A stretch of 36,653 nt of DNA from Crocinitomicaceae bacterium. GTDB lineage: Bacteria > Bacteroidota > Bacteroidia > Flavobacteriales_D > Parvicellaceae. The notes under the pieces were generated by a model. It did no database searches, was not told where the DNA came from, and saw only the letters and a program-made list of their open reading frames with translations. The stretch is taken from positions 7,411 through 44,063 of the forward strand of contig PAZE01000016.1 of assembly GCA_002716065.1 (NCBI GenBank). The letters are read 5' to 3'. This document shows positions 16,445 to 25,169 of this stretch, piece by piece. The translations under genes were made by a program, and so were the position numbers. Position 1 is the first letter of the stretch; every line of letters starts with the position of its first letter.

Positions 16445-17722
16445 ATGAGTAAAAGCATTCTCTTAAAAAACGTCACCATAATTGATCCTAATTCAGCTTT
16501 TAATAAAAAGAAAAAGGATGTTCTTATTGAAAATGGAATAATTGCGAAAATTTCTGGAAAAATAACACCAACTAAATCTACTCATATTGTTGAAGAAAAA
16601 GACCTTCATATTTGTCCTGGACTGTTTGATTTGCTGGTGAATTTTGGAGAGCCTGGATATGAGCACAAAGAAACACTAGCAAGTGGATGTAATGCTGCTA
16701 TGCATGGTGGATTCACTGGAGTTGGCCTATCAACTGAAACTGATCCTGCTAGAGATAACAAAAGTGCAATTGAATTTTGTGTTAACGCTACTGAAAATCA
16801 TTTAGTGGACCTTCACCCTTATGGCACAATTACCAAGTCAAGAGCCGGTAAAGAGCTTTCTGAAATGTTTGATCTAAAAGCATCTGGAGCAGTTGGTTAT
16901 TTTGATGGAAAAAAACCAATAAAATCTGCTGGTCTAATGGCTAGAGCTCTTTTATATGCAAAAAATTTCAATGGATTGATTTTTTCTTTTGCATACGATT
17001 CTTCTCTTTCTCCCAAAGGACAGATGAATGAAAGTATTGAAAGTACCAAACTTGGATTAGAAGGTATTCCTTCCATTTCTGAAGAGCTGCAGCTAAGTAG
17101 AGATCTTTTTCTGACTTCCTATAACGATGCCAAAATTCATTTTGCTACTGTTTCTAGTGAAGCCACTATTCCAATGCTGCTTGAGGCCAAACAAAATAAT
17201 ATCAACATTTCTTCAAGTGTAGCCATTCATAATTTAATTCTTACAGACGAGGCACTTTCAGATTTTGACACCAACTATAAGGTGATGCCTCCACTGAGAA
17301 CTGCCTCTGACAAAGCAACCTTAATTGAAGGGCTAAAAGAAGGAGTTATTGATGTAATAACTTCTGATCATAACCCTCAAGATACAGAATCAAAAAAGAT
17401 GGAATTTTCTTTAGCAGATTTTGGCATTATAGGTACTCAGATTGCATTCCCTCTTGCAGTTACTCACCTAAGCGATTCAATAGGTCTTGAAGGGATTGTT
17501 ACTAAAATGGCTATTAATCCAAGATCTATACTTGAATTAGATATTCCCATAATAAAAGAAGGATTCAAGGCAAATATTACTCTATTTAATCCTAAAAAGG
17601 AAACTCAATTTAACGCTCAGACCAATCAATCGTTAAGTGAAAACTCCCCCTTTTTGAACACCAAAATATCTTGTAAAGTTTCTGGAGTCATAAATGGAAA
17701 TAAATATCATTTTAATGATTGA
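16445..17722 (+). CDS. Dihydroorotase homologue lacking metal ligands
   Basis: This 425-residue amidohydrolase aligns along its length with class I dihydroorotases, which cyclise carbamoyl-aspartate in pyrimidine synthesis. The family landmarks are present: CPGLFDLLVNFGEPGYEHKE (58-77), VSSEA, IHNLILTDEAL, and ITSDHNPQ (305-312). However, most metal and substrate residues of active enzymes are replaced. The D-x-H-x-H motif is D62-L-L64-V-N66, the substrate Arg of HLREPG is Gly68, the His of the AHxED segment is Phe182, and the His of CHVST is Thr235. Only Asp307 of the metal set remains. This is the pattern of the non-catalytic dihydroorotase-like proteins; similar ones occur in other Bacteroidota under the name dihydroorotase. 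I infer it is inactive alone, and an active pyrC may exist elsewhere. Confidence 0.85.
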   Translation: MSKSILLKNVTIIDPNSAFNKKKKDVLIENGIIAKISGKITPTKSTHIVEEKDLHICPGLFDLLVNFGEPGYEHKETLASGCNAAMHGGFTGVGLSTETDPARDNKSAIEFCVNATENHLVDLHPYGTITKSRAGKELSEMFDLKASGAVGYFDGKKPIKSAGLMARALLYAKNFNGLIFSFAYDSSLSPKGQMNESIESTKLGLEGIPSISEELQLSRDLFLTSYNDAKIHFATVSSEATIPMLLEAKQNNINISSSVAIHNLILTDEALSDFDTNYKVMPPLRTASDKATLIEGLKEGVIDVITSDHNPQDTESKKMEFSLADFGIIGTQIAFPLAVTHLSDSIGLEGIVTKMAINPRSILELDIPIIKEGFKANITLFNPKKETQFNAQTNQSLSENSPFLNTKISCKVSGVINGNKYHFND

Positions 17723-17742
17723 TATTTATTAACGAAAAATAC

Positions 17743-17750
17743 TACATTTG
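17743..17750 (+). promoter_or_regulatory. Promoter of the SRP RNA gene (TACATTTG -7 element)
   Basis: TACATTTG matches the TAnnTTTG -7 consensus exactly, and TTG at 17719-17721 lies 21 bases upstream, within the usual range for the -33 element. The structured RNA begins within about five bases of the motif. This is the best-supported promoter in the window and calibrates the distance between -7 motif and transcript start for the other promoters. Confidence 0.8.
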
Positions 17751-17751
17751 T

Positions 17752-17851
17752 GCCGGGCAAGTCTTATACGACCAGCTCCTGCAGAATCCCCCAGGATGGG
17801 AACATAGCAAGGGTATGCGGTTGTAGCGGTGCGATGTAAGTAGCTTGCCCA
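17752..17851 (+). ncRNA. ffs: Signal recognition particle RNA (4.5S type)
   Basis: This is a stable RNA of about 100 bases that joins Ffh to target nascent membrane and secreted proteins. The 5' GGGCAAG (17755-17761) pairs with the 3' CTTGCCC (17844-17850), closing the long hairpin. The Ffh-binding region is recognisable at the apical part: CCCAGGATGGGAACATAGCA and the following AGGG, matching the conserved GGAA tetraloop-type and AGCA asymmetric bulge region. The 3' half GTAGCGGTGCGATGTAAGTAG is characteristic of Bacteroidota SRP RNAs. It lacks the Alu domain, as expected for the short bacterial form. A run of T follows the closing stem and would stop transcription. The exact ends are uncertain by a few bases. 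Confidence 0.9.
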
Positions 17852-17858
17852 TTTTTTT
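17844..17858 (+). terminator. Terminator at the 3' end of the SRP RNA
   Basis: The closing stem of the SRP RNA ends with CTTGCCC (17844-17850) and is followed, after one A, by seven T residues (17852-17858). The stem plus T tract has the form of an intrinsic terminator. It separates the RNA gene from the transaldolase-like gene that starts at 17884. Confidence 0.7.
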
Positions 17859-17883
17859 CTTTTTACCATCTTAATTTATACAA

Positions 17884-18540
17884 ATGAAATTTTTTATCGA
17901 CACAGCTAATTTGGAGCAAATTCAAGAAGCTCAAAACATGGGAATACTTGATGGAGTTACAACCAACCCATCTTTAATGGCTAAAGAAGGTATTTCTGGA
18001 GAAGAAAACATCATTAATCATTACAAAAATATTTGCTCTATTGTTGATGGAGATGTAAGTGCAGAAGTAATTTCAACAGATTTTGAAGGAATGGTGAAAG
18101 AAGGAGAAAAATTAGCTGCCTTGCATTCTAATATTGTTGTTAAGGTACCTATGATTAAAGAAGGTGTTAAAGCCATCAAGTATTTTTCTTCTAAAGGAAT
18201 TAAAACCAATTGCACTCTCGTTTTTTCTGCTGGTCAAGCCCTACTAGCTGCCAAAGCAGGAGCAACCTATGTATCTCCATTTATTGGAAGGCTGGACGAT
18301 GTTAGCACAGATGGTATCGATCTTATTGATCAAATAAGATTAATTTACGATAACTACGGTTATGAAACTCAAATTTTAGCTGCTTCAGTAAGACATCCAA
18401 TGCACATTATTCAGTGTGCAGAAATTGGTGCAGATGTTATGACTGGTCCTCTTAGTGCTATAACTGCTCTTTTAAAACATCCACTTACAGATATTGGACT
18501 TGAAAAATTCTTAGCTGATTTTAATAAAGCCAACGGCTAA
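17884..18540 (+). CDS. Transaldolase / fructose-6-phosphate aldolase family protein
   Basis: This is a small class I aldolase of the TalC/MipB/Fsa group. These enzymes form a Schiff base with a ketose phosphate; most bacterial members of this length act as transaldolases in the pentose phosphate pathway, some as fructose-6-phosphate aldolases. The 218 residues match the family length of about 215-220. The signature [13 protein letters not shown] is at 1-13, GVTTNPSL at 24-31, and the Schiff-base lysine is Lys87 in [20 protein letters not shown] and GADVMTGP follow in the C-terminal half. The start follows the SRP RNA terminator by 25 bases. The Sua5/YciO gene begins five bases after the stop, so they are probably cotranscribed. 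I lean to transaldolase, but motifs alone do not separate it from Fsa. Confidence 0.9.
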   Translation: MKFFIDTANLEQIQEAQNMGILDGVTTNPSLMAKEGISGEENIINHYKNICSIVDGDVSAEVISTDFEGMVKEGEKLAALHSNIVVKVPMIKEGVKAIKYFSSKGIKTNCTLVFSAGQALLAAKAGATYVSPFIGRLDDVSTDGIDLIDQIRLIYDNYGYETQILAASVRHPMHIIQCAEIGADVMTGPLSAITALLKHPLTDIGLEKFLADFNKANG

Positions 18541-18545
18541 TCAAA

Positions 18546-19160
18546 ATGTTGATTGAAATTCTAGGTGAAAATCCTGATTCAAGAAAAATTAAACAGGTAG
18601 CTGATGTACTGAAAAATGGTGGAATTGTTGTTATTCCAACAGATACCATTTATGCATTTGCAGCTAGTTTAAACAATAAAAAGGGACTTGAGCGATTGGC
18701 TAAATTTAAAGGAGTTAAACTCAATAAAGCTCAGTTTTCGCTTATTTGTGATGGCCTGAGTGATATTTCAACATTTACCAAGCCTATAGAACGAAATGTA
18801 TTTAGAGCATTAAAAAATTCTCTTCCTGGTCCATTTACCTTTATTTTAAATGCCAATAACCATGTTGCTAAATTATTTGGCACTAATAAAAAAGAAGTAG
18901 GAATTCGTGTTCCAGATCATCAAATTACAAAAGCAATAGTTCAGCAATTGGGACACCCATTGGTAAGTACATCTGTTCATGATGACGATCATATTATCGA
19001 ATATACCACAGATCCACAAGCTATTTTCGAAAAATATGAAGATAACGTTGAGATGGTAATCGATGCTGGTTATGGAAAAAACCAAGCCTCTACCATTGTC
19101 GATTGTACTACTGGTGAGCTTTCTATACTACGTCAAGGTATTGGTGAGCTGAACGCTTAG
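18546..19160 (+). CDS. Sua5/YciO/YrdC family protein (YciO-like)
   Basis: This is a second YrdC-domain protein in the window, of 204 residues. The nucleotide-binding landmarks are GGIVVIPTDTIYAFAASLNN (about 25-44), where the P-T-D-T-x-Y part is intact, then the basic K-x-x-K-x-x-x segment (KFKGVKLNKAQFSLIC), LPGPFTFILNA and GHPLVSTSVHDDDH. The last segment replaces the SANxSG motif of TsaC proteins, and the GLG after the tyrosine is AFA, so it fits the YciO branch better than TsaC. YciO proteins are related to t6A synthases but their cellular role is less clear. It follows the transaldolase-like gene by five bases and converges, three bases away, with the T9SS surface-protein gene. Confidence 0.83.
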   Translation: MLIEILGENPDSRKIKQVADVLKNGGIVVIPTDTIYAFAASLNNKKGLERLAKFKGVKLNKAQFSLICDGLSDISTFTKPIERNVFRALKNSLPGPFTFILNANNHVAKLFGTNKKEVGIRVPDHQITKAIVQQLGHPLVSTSVHDDDHIIEYTTDPQAIFEKYEDNVEMVIDAGYGKNQASTIVDCTTGELSILRQGIGELNA

Positions 19161-19163
19161 TAG

Positions 19164-22100
19164 TTATTGGAAAAGCACTTTCTCAACTTTCAATAACTCC
19201 CCTTGATTGGAAAATACACTTACAAAGTATACTCCCTTAGGGTTGTTTGTAAAATTAAATTCAGTGCTAGAATTTACAAGTTGTTTTTGAACTACAAGCT
19301 GCCCTATCGAATTGGTAATCTCAATACTTAAGTTATCTGGTTTATTAATAGTAATGCTGAATACTCCATTAGAAGGGTTTGGAAATAATTCAACTGTAAT
19401 TCCATTTGATGAAAATATTCCGGTGCATTCTAAAACCACTATGGTTAATGTATCAGATCCTGTACAACCAGTAGTAGAGTCTGTAAAGCTGTATACAATG
19501 GTATGTGTTCCTATTCCTGCAACTGGTGGATAAAAACGATCATCAGTAACTCCAGGACCCGTAAACACCCCTCCTATTGGAGACGGTGTTAACAGTACAT
19601 TATCTTCATCTATACAAACTGAATCATTTGCAGCAATTGCAACTACAGCTGGTAATTGAACAACTTGAACAAGTAAAGAATCTGAACTAGAACATCCATT
19701 AACATCAGTACCTACAACAGTATAGATGGTTGTATTGGAAGCATTAAAAGGTACTCCATCTACTGCTCCATTGTCCCAGCTATAATTCGAGGCTCCAGAA
19801 CCTGAAAGAGTAACTGGCTCACCTTCACATACTGTAACATCAGCACCTGCATCTACTGTAGGTAGAGCATTTACAGTAACATTGACAACATCAGCATTAA
19901 CACAACCATTAGCATCTGTTCCAGTAACCGTGTATGTATTAGAAAATAAGGGAATAAAATAAGTTCCATCTGTTACGCCATTATTCCAAGTGTAACTTAC
20001 TGCTCCAGATCCATTTAATAAAATAGAATCTCCTACACAAACTGCAACATCAGCTCCTGCATCTACTGCTGGAATTGGATTAACGGTTACCAGTACCTGG
20101 TCGGAATTACTGCAGCCATTGGCATCTGTTCCTGTAACGGTATAGGTAGCTGTAGTGGCAGGAATAAAATATGCTCCATCAGTTACTCCATTATCCCAAG
20201 TGTAACTTACTGCTCCAGATCCATTAAGAACAACAGTATCCTGCAAACAAATGGTTTGATCGGCTCCAGCATCTACTGCCGGTAAAGAATTCACAATAAC
20301 ATCAACCTGATCTGTATTTACACATCCATTGGCATCTGTTCCAGTAACTGAATAAGTTGTTGTAGTTGTAGCATTAAAAGGAACACCATCTGTCACTCCA
20401 TTATCCCAGCTGTAGCTTACTGCCCCAGATCCAGATAAAGTAGTAAGGTCTCCACTGCAAACAGTTTGGTCCGATCCAGCACTTACTGACGGTAAAGTAA
20501 GCTCTTGTACATACACCGAATCTGTAGCGGTACAACCCAAACAAGTACCTTGCGTTGGAACATCTGTGCTCCACGTTGCACCATTAATGACTCCATTATT
20601 TCCATTGGAGGATTGGTCAATGGCAGTTGAACCACTGCCCTGTTCAAAATTCCAGTATCCAACAAGACCAGCTTCGTTTCCAGTTGGTGGGCAGTTCATG
20701 TAGTTTTGTATTTCAGTCTGAGATAAAGCTGTATTCCATATTCTAACTGAATTAATTTTACCATCAAAATATTCAACTGGAGGAGTACTTGCAAATCTTC
20801 CGATATTTAAAATTGCTGAGGGTGTTTGAATAATATTTCCAGAGTTATTTGTATTACTAACAAGCTCAACCCCATCCAAAAAAATTCTTTTATTAGTTCC
20901 ATCATAAGTTGCCACTAAGTGAACCCATTTATTGACCAAATCTAACGGATTAATAAATGCATACATTTGATCAAAACCATTTTGTGTTGTTAAACCAAAA
21001 TTTATTATTGTACCTGGACCTGCAAGACCTCCATTATGTTCAAACATCAAAAACCAATCGCCATAATCATTTCTGATTATTTGTGTAGCTGTTTGAAATG
21101 TTAAATCATCTGGTTTAATCCATGCCTCAATGGTAATATTATTATAACTTGACATATCTATTGTAGCAACATCAACATAATCATCTTGTCCATCAAAACT
21201 TAATGAATAGTTGTTACTTACTACTTCAGCATTCCCTACAGTAGCTACATAATCTCCAGTTTGGCTGGCATAAATAGTTTGAGTGGTATCGCCTGTATTC
21301 CAGCTGTAGTAGTTATAACCTGCACCTGCATCCAGCAGTATACTATCTGAAGCGCAAAAACTTAAGGTGTCACCTAAATCTACTGTGGTAACAGAAATAT
21401 TTACCGTATCTGAATTACTACATCCAGAATTATCACTTGCTGTAACTACATACTCGTTACTTGTTGAGGGAGAAAAAGGAACTCCATTGGTTACTCCATT
21501 GTCCCAAACGTAAGAAATAGCAGGTGGTCCTACAGTAATGGAGTTAGTCATCATACCATGAAACTCACAATTGTAATAGTAAGTGCCAGCTGCTGTAGGC
21601 ACCCAAGTAATGGTACCTGAGCTAGTTCCATTATTTGCTACAGCTACTCCATTTGCAGAACCAGTTCCCTGAACGGTATTAATCCAAAAAGGATGAGCCG
21701 GAGCATTAACATTAAAAACTAGCGTATCGCCAAGATTTATAGTAATAGCAGGATCCGAACCAGCAAAACTACCAGCAAACGTATAATCCATAGCTCCAGA
21801 AGCAGTAACATCTATGGTGTAAGTTGAAAAGGGACTATTTCCATTGTGAATAAAAGTTCCGTTTGGAATTGGACTTAAAGCAGTTGAATTTGAAGATTCT
21901 CCATCCAATGCATTAGGACCACTAAAATTCCAGCTATTTAGCGAAAAAACAGATCCATCTGGGCCTGTAGAGCTGTTTCTATATGCCCAACCATCAAGAT
22001 ATTCCCAAGGCTCACCATTGCCATCTACATTAATATCACCAAATACATCAATTACATTTCCTTGATAAAAAAGCTCTATGGCATCGTCTCCATTAATGTT

Positions 22101-22529
22101 AACCGCACTTGAAATATAATCTGCAGCAAAACCAAACCAATCGTTAAATTTGGCAGAATCTGAAGTAAGGTAAATGTACTCTCCAGCACTAGCTGAAACA
22201 GCTGAAAATGTATATTCCTGACCATCTGTACCCCCGCCATTATTGGCAGACCCAACTCCGTACTCACTCAAATCACTTATGTCTTTAATTACATAAAGCT
22301 CAATACCCTTTGGTGTACCACCCGACAATGGACCATCAAAGACTGCAGTAATTACCAAATTATCATTCGGCAATATATTTGCGCTTGCCGATAAAGTAAC
22401 GGATTCGCCATCACAAATAGTTTGATCAGCTATATTGCTTGTAAAAAGAATGTTATCACATGGATTTTGCCCATATAAAAAGGAGATAAAGAAAAAAAGT
22501 AGTACAAGAGATATATATCGATTTGTCAT
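19164..22529 (-). CDS. T9SS-secreted multidomain surface protein with cupredoxin-like, LamG-like and Ig/PKD-like modules
   Basis: This is a 1121-residue exported protein. A signal peptide (1-20, ISFLYGQ) is followed by a lamin-tail-like domain (about 55-230). A cupredoxin-like domain (about 246-335) has candidate type 1 copper ligands His279, Cys321, His324 and Met327. One divergent Ig/PKD-like unit is near 340-380, and a LamG/concanavalin-like domain lies at about 445-590. Four Ig/PKD-like repeats of exactly 70 residues occupy 679-958. A further Ig-like domain and a C-terminal T9SS type A domain (about 1040-1121, with LFPNPSNGVFSI and GVYFVSVFS) end the protein. The T9SS signal implies passage through the outer membrane and probable anchoring to the cell surface. 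It has no operon partner: convergent with the YciO-like gene, divergent from the SpmAB-like gene. The overall role is unknown; adhesion is likely. Confidence 0.85.
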   Translation of the reverse strand: MTNRYISLVLLFFFISFLYGQNPCDNILFTSNIADQTICDGESVTLSASANILPNDNLVITAVFDGPLSGGTPKGIELYVIKDISDLSEYGVGSANNGGGTDGQEYTFSAVSASAGEYIYLTSDSAKFNDWFGFAADYISSAVNINGDDAIELFYQGNVIDVFGDINVDGNGEPWEYLDGWAYRNSSTGPDGSVFSLNSWNFSGPNALDGESSNSTALSPIPNGTFIHNGNSPFSTYTIDVTASGAMDYTFAGSFAGSDPAITINLGDTLVFNVNAPAHPFWINTVQGTGSANGVAVANNGTSSGTITWVPTAAGTYYYNCEFHGMMTNSITVGPPAISYVWDNGVTNGVPFSPSTSNEYVVTASDNSGCSNSDTVNISVTTVDLGDTLSFCASDSILLDAGAGYNYYSWNTGDTTQTIYASQTGDYVATVGNAEVVSNNYSLSFDGQDDYVDVATIDMSSYNNITIEAWIKPDDLTFQTATQIIRNDYGDWFLMFEHNGGLAGPGTIINFGLTTQNGFDQMYAFINPLDLVNKWVHLVATYDGTNKRIFLDGVELVSNTNNSGNIIQTPSAILNIGRFASTPPVEYFDGKINSVRIWNTALSQTEIQNYMNCPPTGNEAGLVGYWNFEQGSGSTAIDQSSNGNNGVINGATWSTDVPTQGTCLGCTATDSVYVQELTLPSVSAGSDQTVCSGDLTTLSGSGAVSYSWDNGVTDGVPFNATTTTTYSVTGTDANGCVNTDQVDVIVNSLPAVDAGADQTICLQDTVVLNGSGAVSYTWDNGVTDGAYFIPATTATYTVTGTDANGCSNSDQVLVTVNPIPAVDAGADVAVCVGDSILLNGSGAVSYTWNNGVTDGTYFIPLFSNTYTVTGTDANGCVNADVVNVTVNALPTVDAGADVTVCEGEPVTLSGSGASNYSWDNGAVDGVPFNASNTTIYTVVGTDVNGCSSSDSLLVQVVQLPAVVAIAANDSVCIDEDNVLLTPSPIGGVFTGPGVTDDRFYPPVAGIGTHTIVYSFTDSTTGCTGSDTLTIVVLECTGIFSSNGITVELFPNPSNGVFSITINKPDNLSIEITNSIGQLVVQKQLVNSSTEFNFTNNPKGVYFVSVFSNQGELLKVEKVLFQ
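19656..20495 (-). repeat. Four in-register 210-bp tandem repeats inside the T9SS surface-protein gene
   Basis: Four consecutive units encode 70-residue Ig/PKD-like domains beginning L/I-P-x-V and containing C-x6-L-x-G-S-G and GTDxNGC. The anchor sequence TT-x-T-CCCA (for example at 19771, 19981, 20191 and 20401) recurs at exact 210-base intervals. The middle units are most alike at DNA level, for example a near-identical stretch ending ACTTACTGCTCCAGATCC at about 19997 and 20207. This pattern points to recent duplication or gene conversion. Not a CRISPR array, since units are coding and contiguous. Confidence 0.85.
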
Positions 22530-22673
22530 TTTATAAATTTTTAAAAAAATTACAAAAAAAAAGAGCTTGTAGAAATGATTATTATCTAATCTTTAAAACT
22601 TTCTTGAAAACTTATAGAACTGTTGAGAATTATCGGTTCATAAATTATTGAATTTAGATACAAATAAATACCA

Positions 22674-24233
22674 ATGGTGTTAAATTACATATGGATTGCA
22701 TTTTTTCTAATTGCGCTTATCGTTGCCCTTTTTAAAACAATTTTCAGGCACGACATGGAAGTGTTCTCTGCTATGGTTAATAGTACTTTTGACATGGCAG
22801 AAGTCTCTTTTGAAATTGCCATTGGGTTAACCGGTATTTTATGTTTATGGTTGGGAATAATGAACATTGGAGAAAAAGGTGGAGCTGTACAGCTTTTATC
22901 TAAACTATTTGCTCCTTTTTTTAATAAGCTATTTCCCGACATTCCAGAGAATCATCCCTCAAGAGGGTCTATGATGATGAACTTCTGTGCTAACATGCTA
23001 GGATTAGCCAATGCAGCTACGCCAATGGGTCTTAAAGCAATGAACGAACTTCAAGAGCTTAACGACAAAAAAGACACTGCCAGCAACTCTATGATTATGT
23101 TTTTAGTATTAAACACTTCTGGTCTTACCCTAATTCCAATAACTGTAATGAATTACAGAAGCCAGTTTGGTGCAGAAAATCCTGCAGATGTATTTATACC
23201 TATTTTGCTGGCCACTTTTTTTGCTTCTATTGTTGGACTAATTACTGTTGCTATATATCAAAAAATTAACCTTTTCAATAAAACAATACTTATCTATTTA
23301 GGTGCTATTTCGGCTGTAATTGTAGGTGCTATATACTACTTTAGCTCATTGTCGCCAGAAGCGCTTAAAGTTCAATCTTCACTCATTAGTAGCATTATAC
23401 TTTATGGTCTAATCTGCTTATTTATTGTTTTGGCATTAAGAAAAAAGATTAATGTTTACGATGCTTTTATTGAAGGGGCAAAGGGAGGCTTTGAAATAGC
23501 CATTAAAATCATTCCCTTTCTTGTAGCAATTATTGTTTCAATTGGCGTATTTAGAGCTTCTGGAGCAATGGACTTAATTATTGATGGAGTTGCTTGGGTG
23601 TTTGGATTATTTTTAGAAAATACTGCCTTTGTTAATGGACTACCTACAGCAATAATGAAACCTCTAAGTGGGTCTGGTGCCAGAGGTCTTATGCTAGAAT
23701 CATTTCATCATTTTGGTGTAGACAGCTTTGTTGGCAAGCTTACTTCTACCCTTCAAGGTGCAACAGATACTACCTTTTACATTATTGCCGTTTATTTTGG
23801 TGCAGTAAGCATACGAAAAACTAGATATGCTATTACAGCAGGTTTAATAGCAGATTTAGCTGGAATTATAGCTGCAATTTTCATTGCCTATCTGTTTTTC
23901 GGAGGGTCTGTTGGAAATATATCCAATCAAGAAATTACAGAAAAATTTGCAAATTGTGTTGAGAATTCCAATATGAAAAGCTTAAATAAACACTTTAGTA
24001 ATGACCTATACTTAATTGATTACCAATTAGATACCATTTCAAATAATCCTTCATCATTTATTAATGAACTTAATTCAATTGCTAATTATAAACTTGTTTG
24101 GCAAAAGGAAATAAACAACGAAGAACATATGGTAAAATTTGAAAATAAAAACGACACCAAAAGTTACAAGCTGTTTTATAAAAATGGAAAGATTATAAAA
24201 GTTGAATACTTAGGATTCTTTAAATACGATTAG
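22674..24233 (+). CDS. SpmA-SpmB type nucleoside-recognition membrane protein with C-terminal extension
   Basis: This is a polytopic inner-membrane protein carrying two Gate (nucleoside recognition) domains, as if SpmA and SpmB were fused; the substrate is unknown. The first half has the SpmA-like ENHPSRGSMMMNFCANMLGL (about 98-117) and ANAATPMGLKAMNEL (about 118-132). The second has KIIPFLVAIIVSIGVFRASG (about 278-297), LPTAIMKPLSGSGARGLML and STLQGATDTTFYIIAVYFG (about 360-378), which fit SpmB. The membrane part ends near residue 410 (AYLFFGGSVGN). About 106 further residues form a soluble, helix-then-strand C-terminal domain that is not part of the usual SpmAB fusion and resembles an NTF2-like fold. 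The stop overlaps the convergent coaE stop by four bases. Confidence 0.85.
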   Translation: MVLNYIWIAFFLIALIVALFKTIFRHDMEVFSAMVNSTFDMAEVSFEIAIGLTGILCLWLGIMNIGEKGGAVQLLSKLFAPFFNKLFPDIPENHPSRGSMMMNFCANMLGLANAATPMGLKAMNELQELNDKKDTASNSMIMFLVLNTSGLTLIPITVMNYRSQFGAENPADVFIPILLATFFASIVGLITVAIYQKINLFNKTILIYLGAISAVIVGAIYYFSSLSPEALKVQSSLISSIILYGLICLFIVLALRKKINVYDAFIEGAKGGFEIAIKIIPFLVAIIVSIGVFRASGAMDLIIDGVAWVFGLFLENTAFVNGLPTAIMKPLSGSGARGLMLESFHHFGVDSFVGKLTSTLQGATDTTFYIIAVYFGAVSIRKTRYAITAGLIADLAGIIAAIFIAYLFFGGSVGNISNQEITEKFANCVENSNMKSLNKHFSNDLYLIDYQLDTISNNPSSFINELNSIANYKLVWQKEINNEEHMVKFENKNDTKSYKLFYKNGKIIKVEYLGFFKYD

Positions 24234-24817
24234 CTAAGAGACAAAATTGAAGAATAAACTGAATCTACTTGCTTTTGTAAGCCTTCTAAAGAGTGCTTAT
24301 TATCAATTATAAAATCTGACAAAGCTGCCTTTTCCGATTGCATCATCTGATTGTTAACTCTTTTCATTATTTCACTTTCGGAAAGAGTATCCCTTTGAGC
24401 AACTCGTTGAATTCTTATAGATAATGGACACGATACTAAAATTACTTTATCGACATTTTTATAAGCCCCACTTTCAAATAAAATAGCTGCTTCTTTAATG
24501 ATGAATTTAGCTGATTGTTTTGACACCCAATGGGTGAAATCATTTGCAACAAATGGATGAACTATGTTGTTTAGTTTTTTTAGCTCTTTGTAGGAACTAA
24601 AAACAATCTCGGCTAAATATGCTCTATTGAGTTGATTCTTTACAAAAACATTTTCCCCAAATACTGAAACCAGTTCTTTTTTTAGATTTTCATCAGTTGA
24701 CATGATACTTTTTGCCCTGGCGTCAGAATCATAGACAGGTACACCTTTTTGTAAAAACATGTTGGCAACAGTAGACTTGCCAGTTCCTATACCTCCAGTT
24801 AAGCCTATTTTAAGCAT
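24230..24817 (-). CDS. coaE: Dephospho-CoA kinase
   Basis: CoaE phosphorylates dephospho-CoA with ATP, the last step of coenzyme A synthesis in the cytoplasm. The 195 residues match the family length. The P-loop GGIGTGKST is at 8-16 in LKIGLTGGIGTGKST. The LID and acceptor region is recognisable in PVYDSDARA (31-39, with the catalytic-base Asp), and VHPFVANDF, IIKEAAILFESGAY and DKVILVSCPLSIRIQRVAQRD follow in the usual order. It is the last gene of the minus-strand operon from 27639 and starts five bases after yajC stops. The stop overlaps the convergent SpmAB-like gene by four bases. Confidence 0.94.
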   Translation of the reverse strand: MLKIGLTGGIGTGKSTVANMFLQKGVPVYDSDARAKSIMSTDENLKKELVSVFGENVFVKNQLNRAYLAEIVFSSYKELKKLNNIVHPFVANDFTHWVSKQSAKFIIKEAAILFESGAYKNVDKVILVSCPLSIRIQRVAQRDTLSESEIMKRVNNQMMQSEKAALSDFIIDNKHSLEGLQKQVDSVYSSILSLS

Positions 24818-24822
24818 ATGAA

Positions 24823-25155
24823 TTACTTTGCTTTACCCATTGATGCTTGAGAAGCTGTTTCTTCAGTTAACTGCGTTGAACTATCTAAAGATACAGCAGA
24901 TTTTTCAATCTTAAGCTTTACTCCACCCTCTACTTGAATGGTAACTGTAGTATCTTTAACTTCAGCCACTTTTCCATGAATACCACCAATTGTTTGAATG
25001 TGATCTCCTTTTTTTAAATTGTTTCTCATTTCCTCTAATTTTTTTCTTTTCTTATTCTGAGGTCTAATCATAAAGAAATAAAAAACAAGAAACATTGCAC
25101 CAAACATTGCAATTAAATTCCAATCTAATTCAGGTTTTGTTTGTAAAAAAATCAT
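24823..25155 (-). CDS. yajC: Preprotein translocase subunit YajC
   Basis: YajC is a small inner-membrane protein that associates with SecDF in protein export. The 110 residues match the family: a single membrane helix (about 14-32, [20 protein letters not shown]), immediately followed by the hallmark [13 protein letters not shown] (about 31-43), and then a soluble part with [26 protein letters not shown]. The C-terminal tail is low in complexity ([12 protein letters not shown]). It lies between the DUF1573 lipoprotein and coaE with gaps of 14 and 5 bases, an order common in Bacteroidota. Confidence 0.95.
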   Translation of the reverse strand: MIFLQTKPELDWNLIAMFGAMFLVFYFFMIRPQNKKRKKLEEMRNNLKKGDHIQTIGGIHGKVAEVKDTTVTIQVEGGVKLKIEKSAVSLDSSTQLTEETASQASMGKAK

Positions 25156-25169
25156 AGTTTATATATTAA

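Noticed and set aside
19656..20495. CRISPR array
   Set aside because: Repeat period is 210 bp, units are contiguous and coding, and there are no spacers or cas genes.
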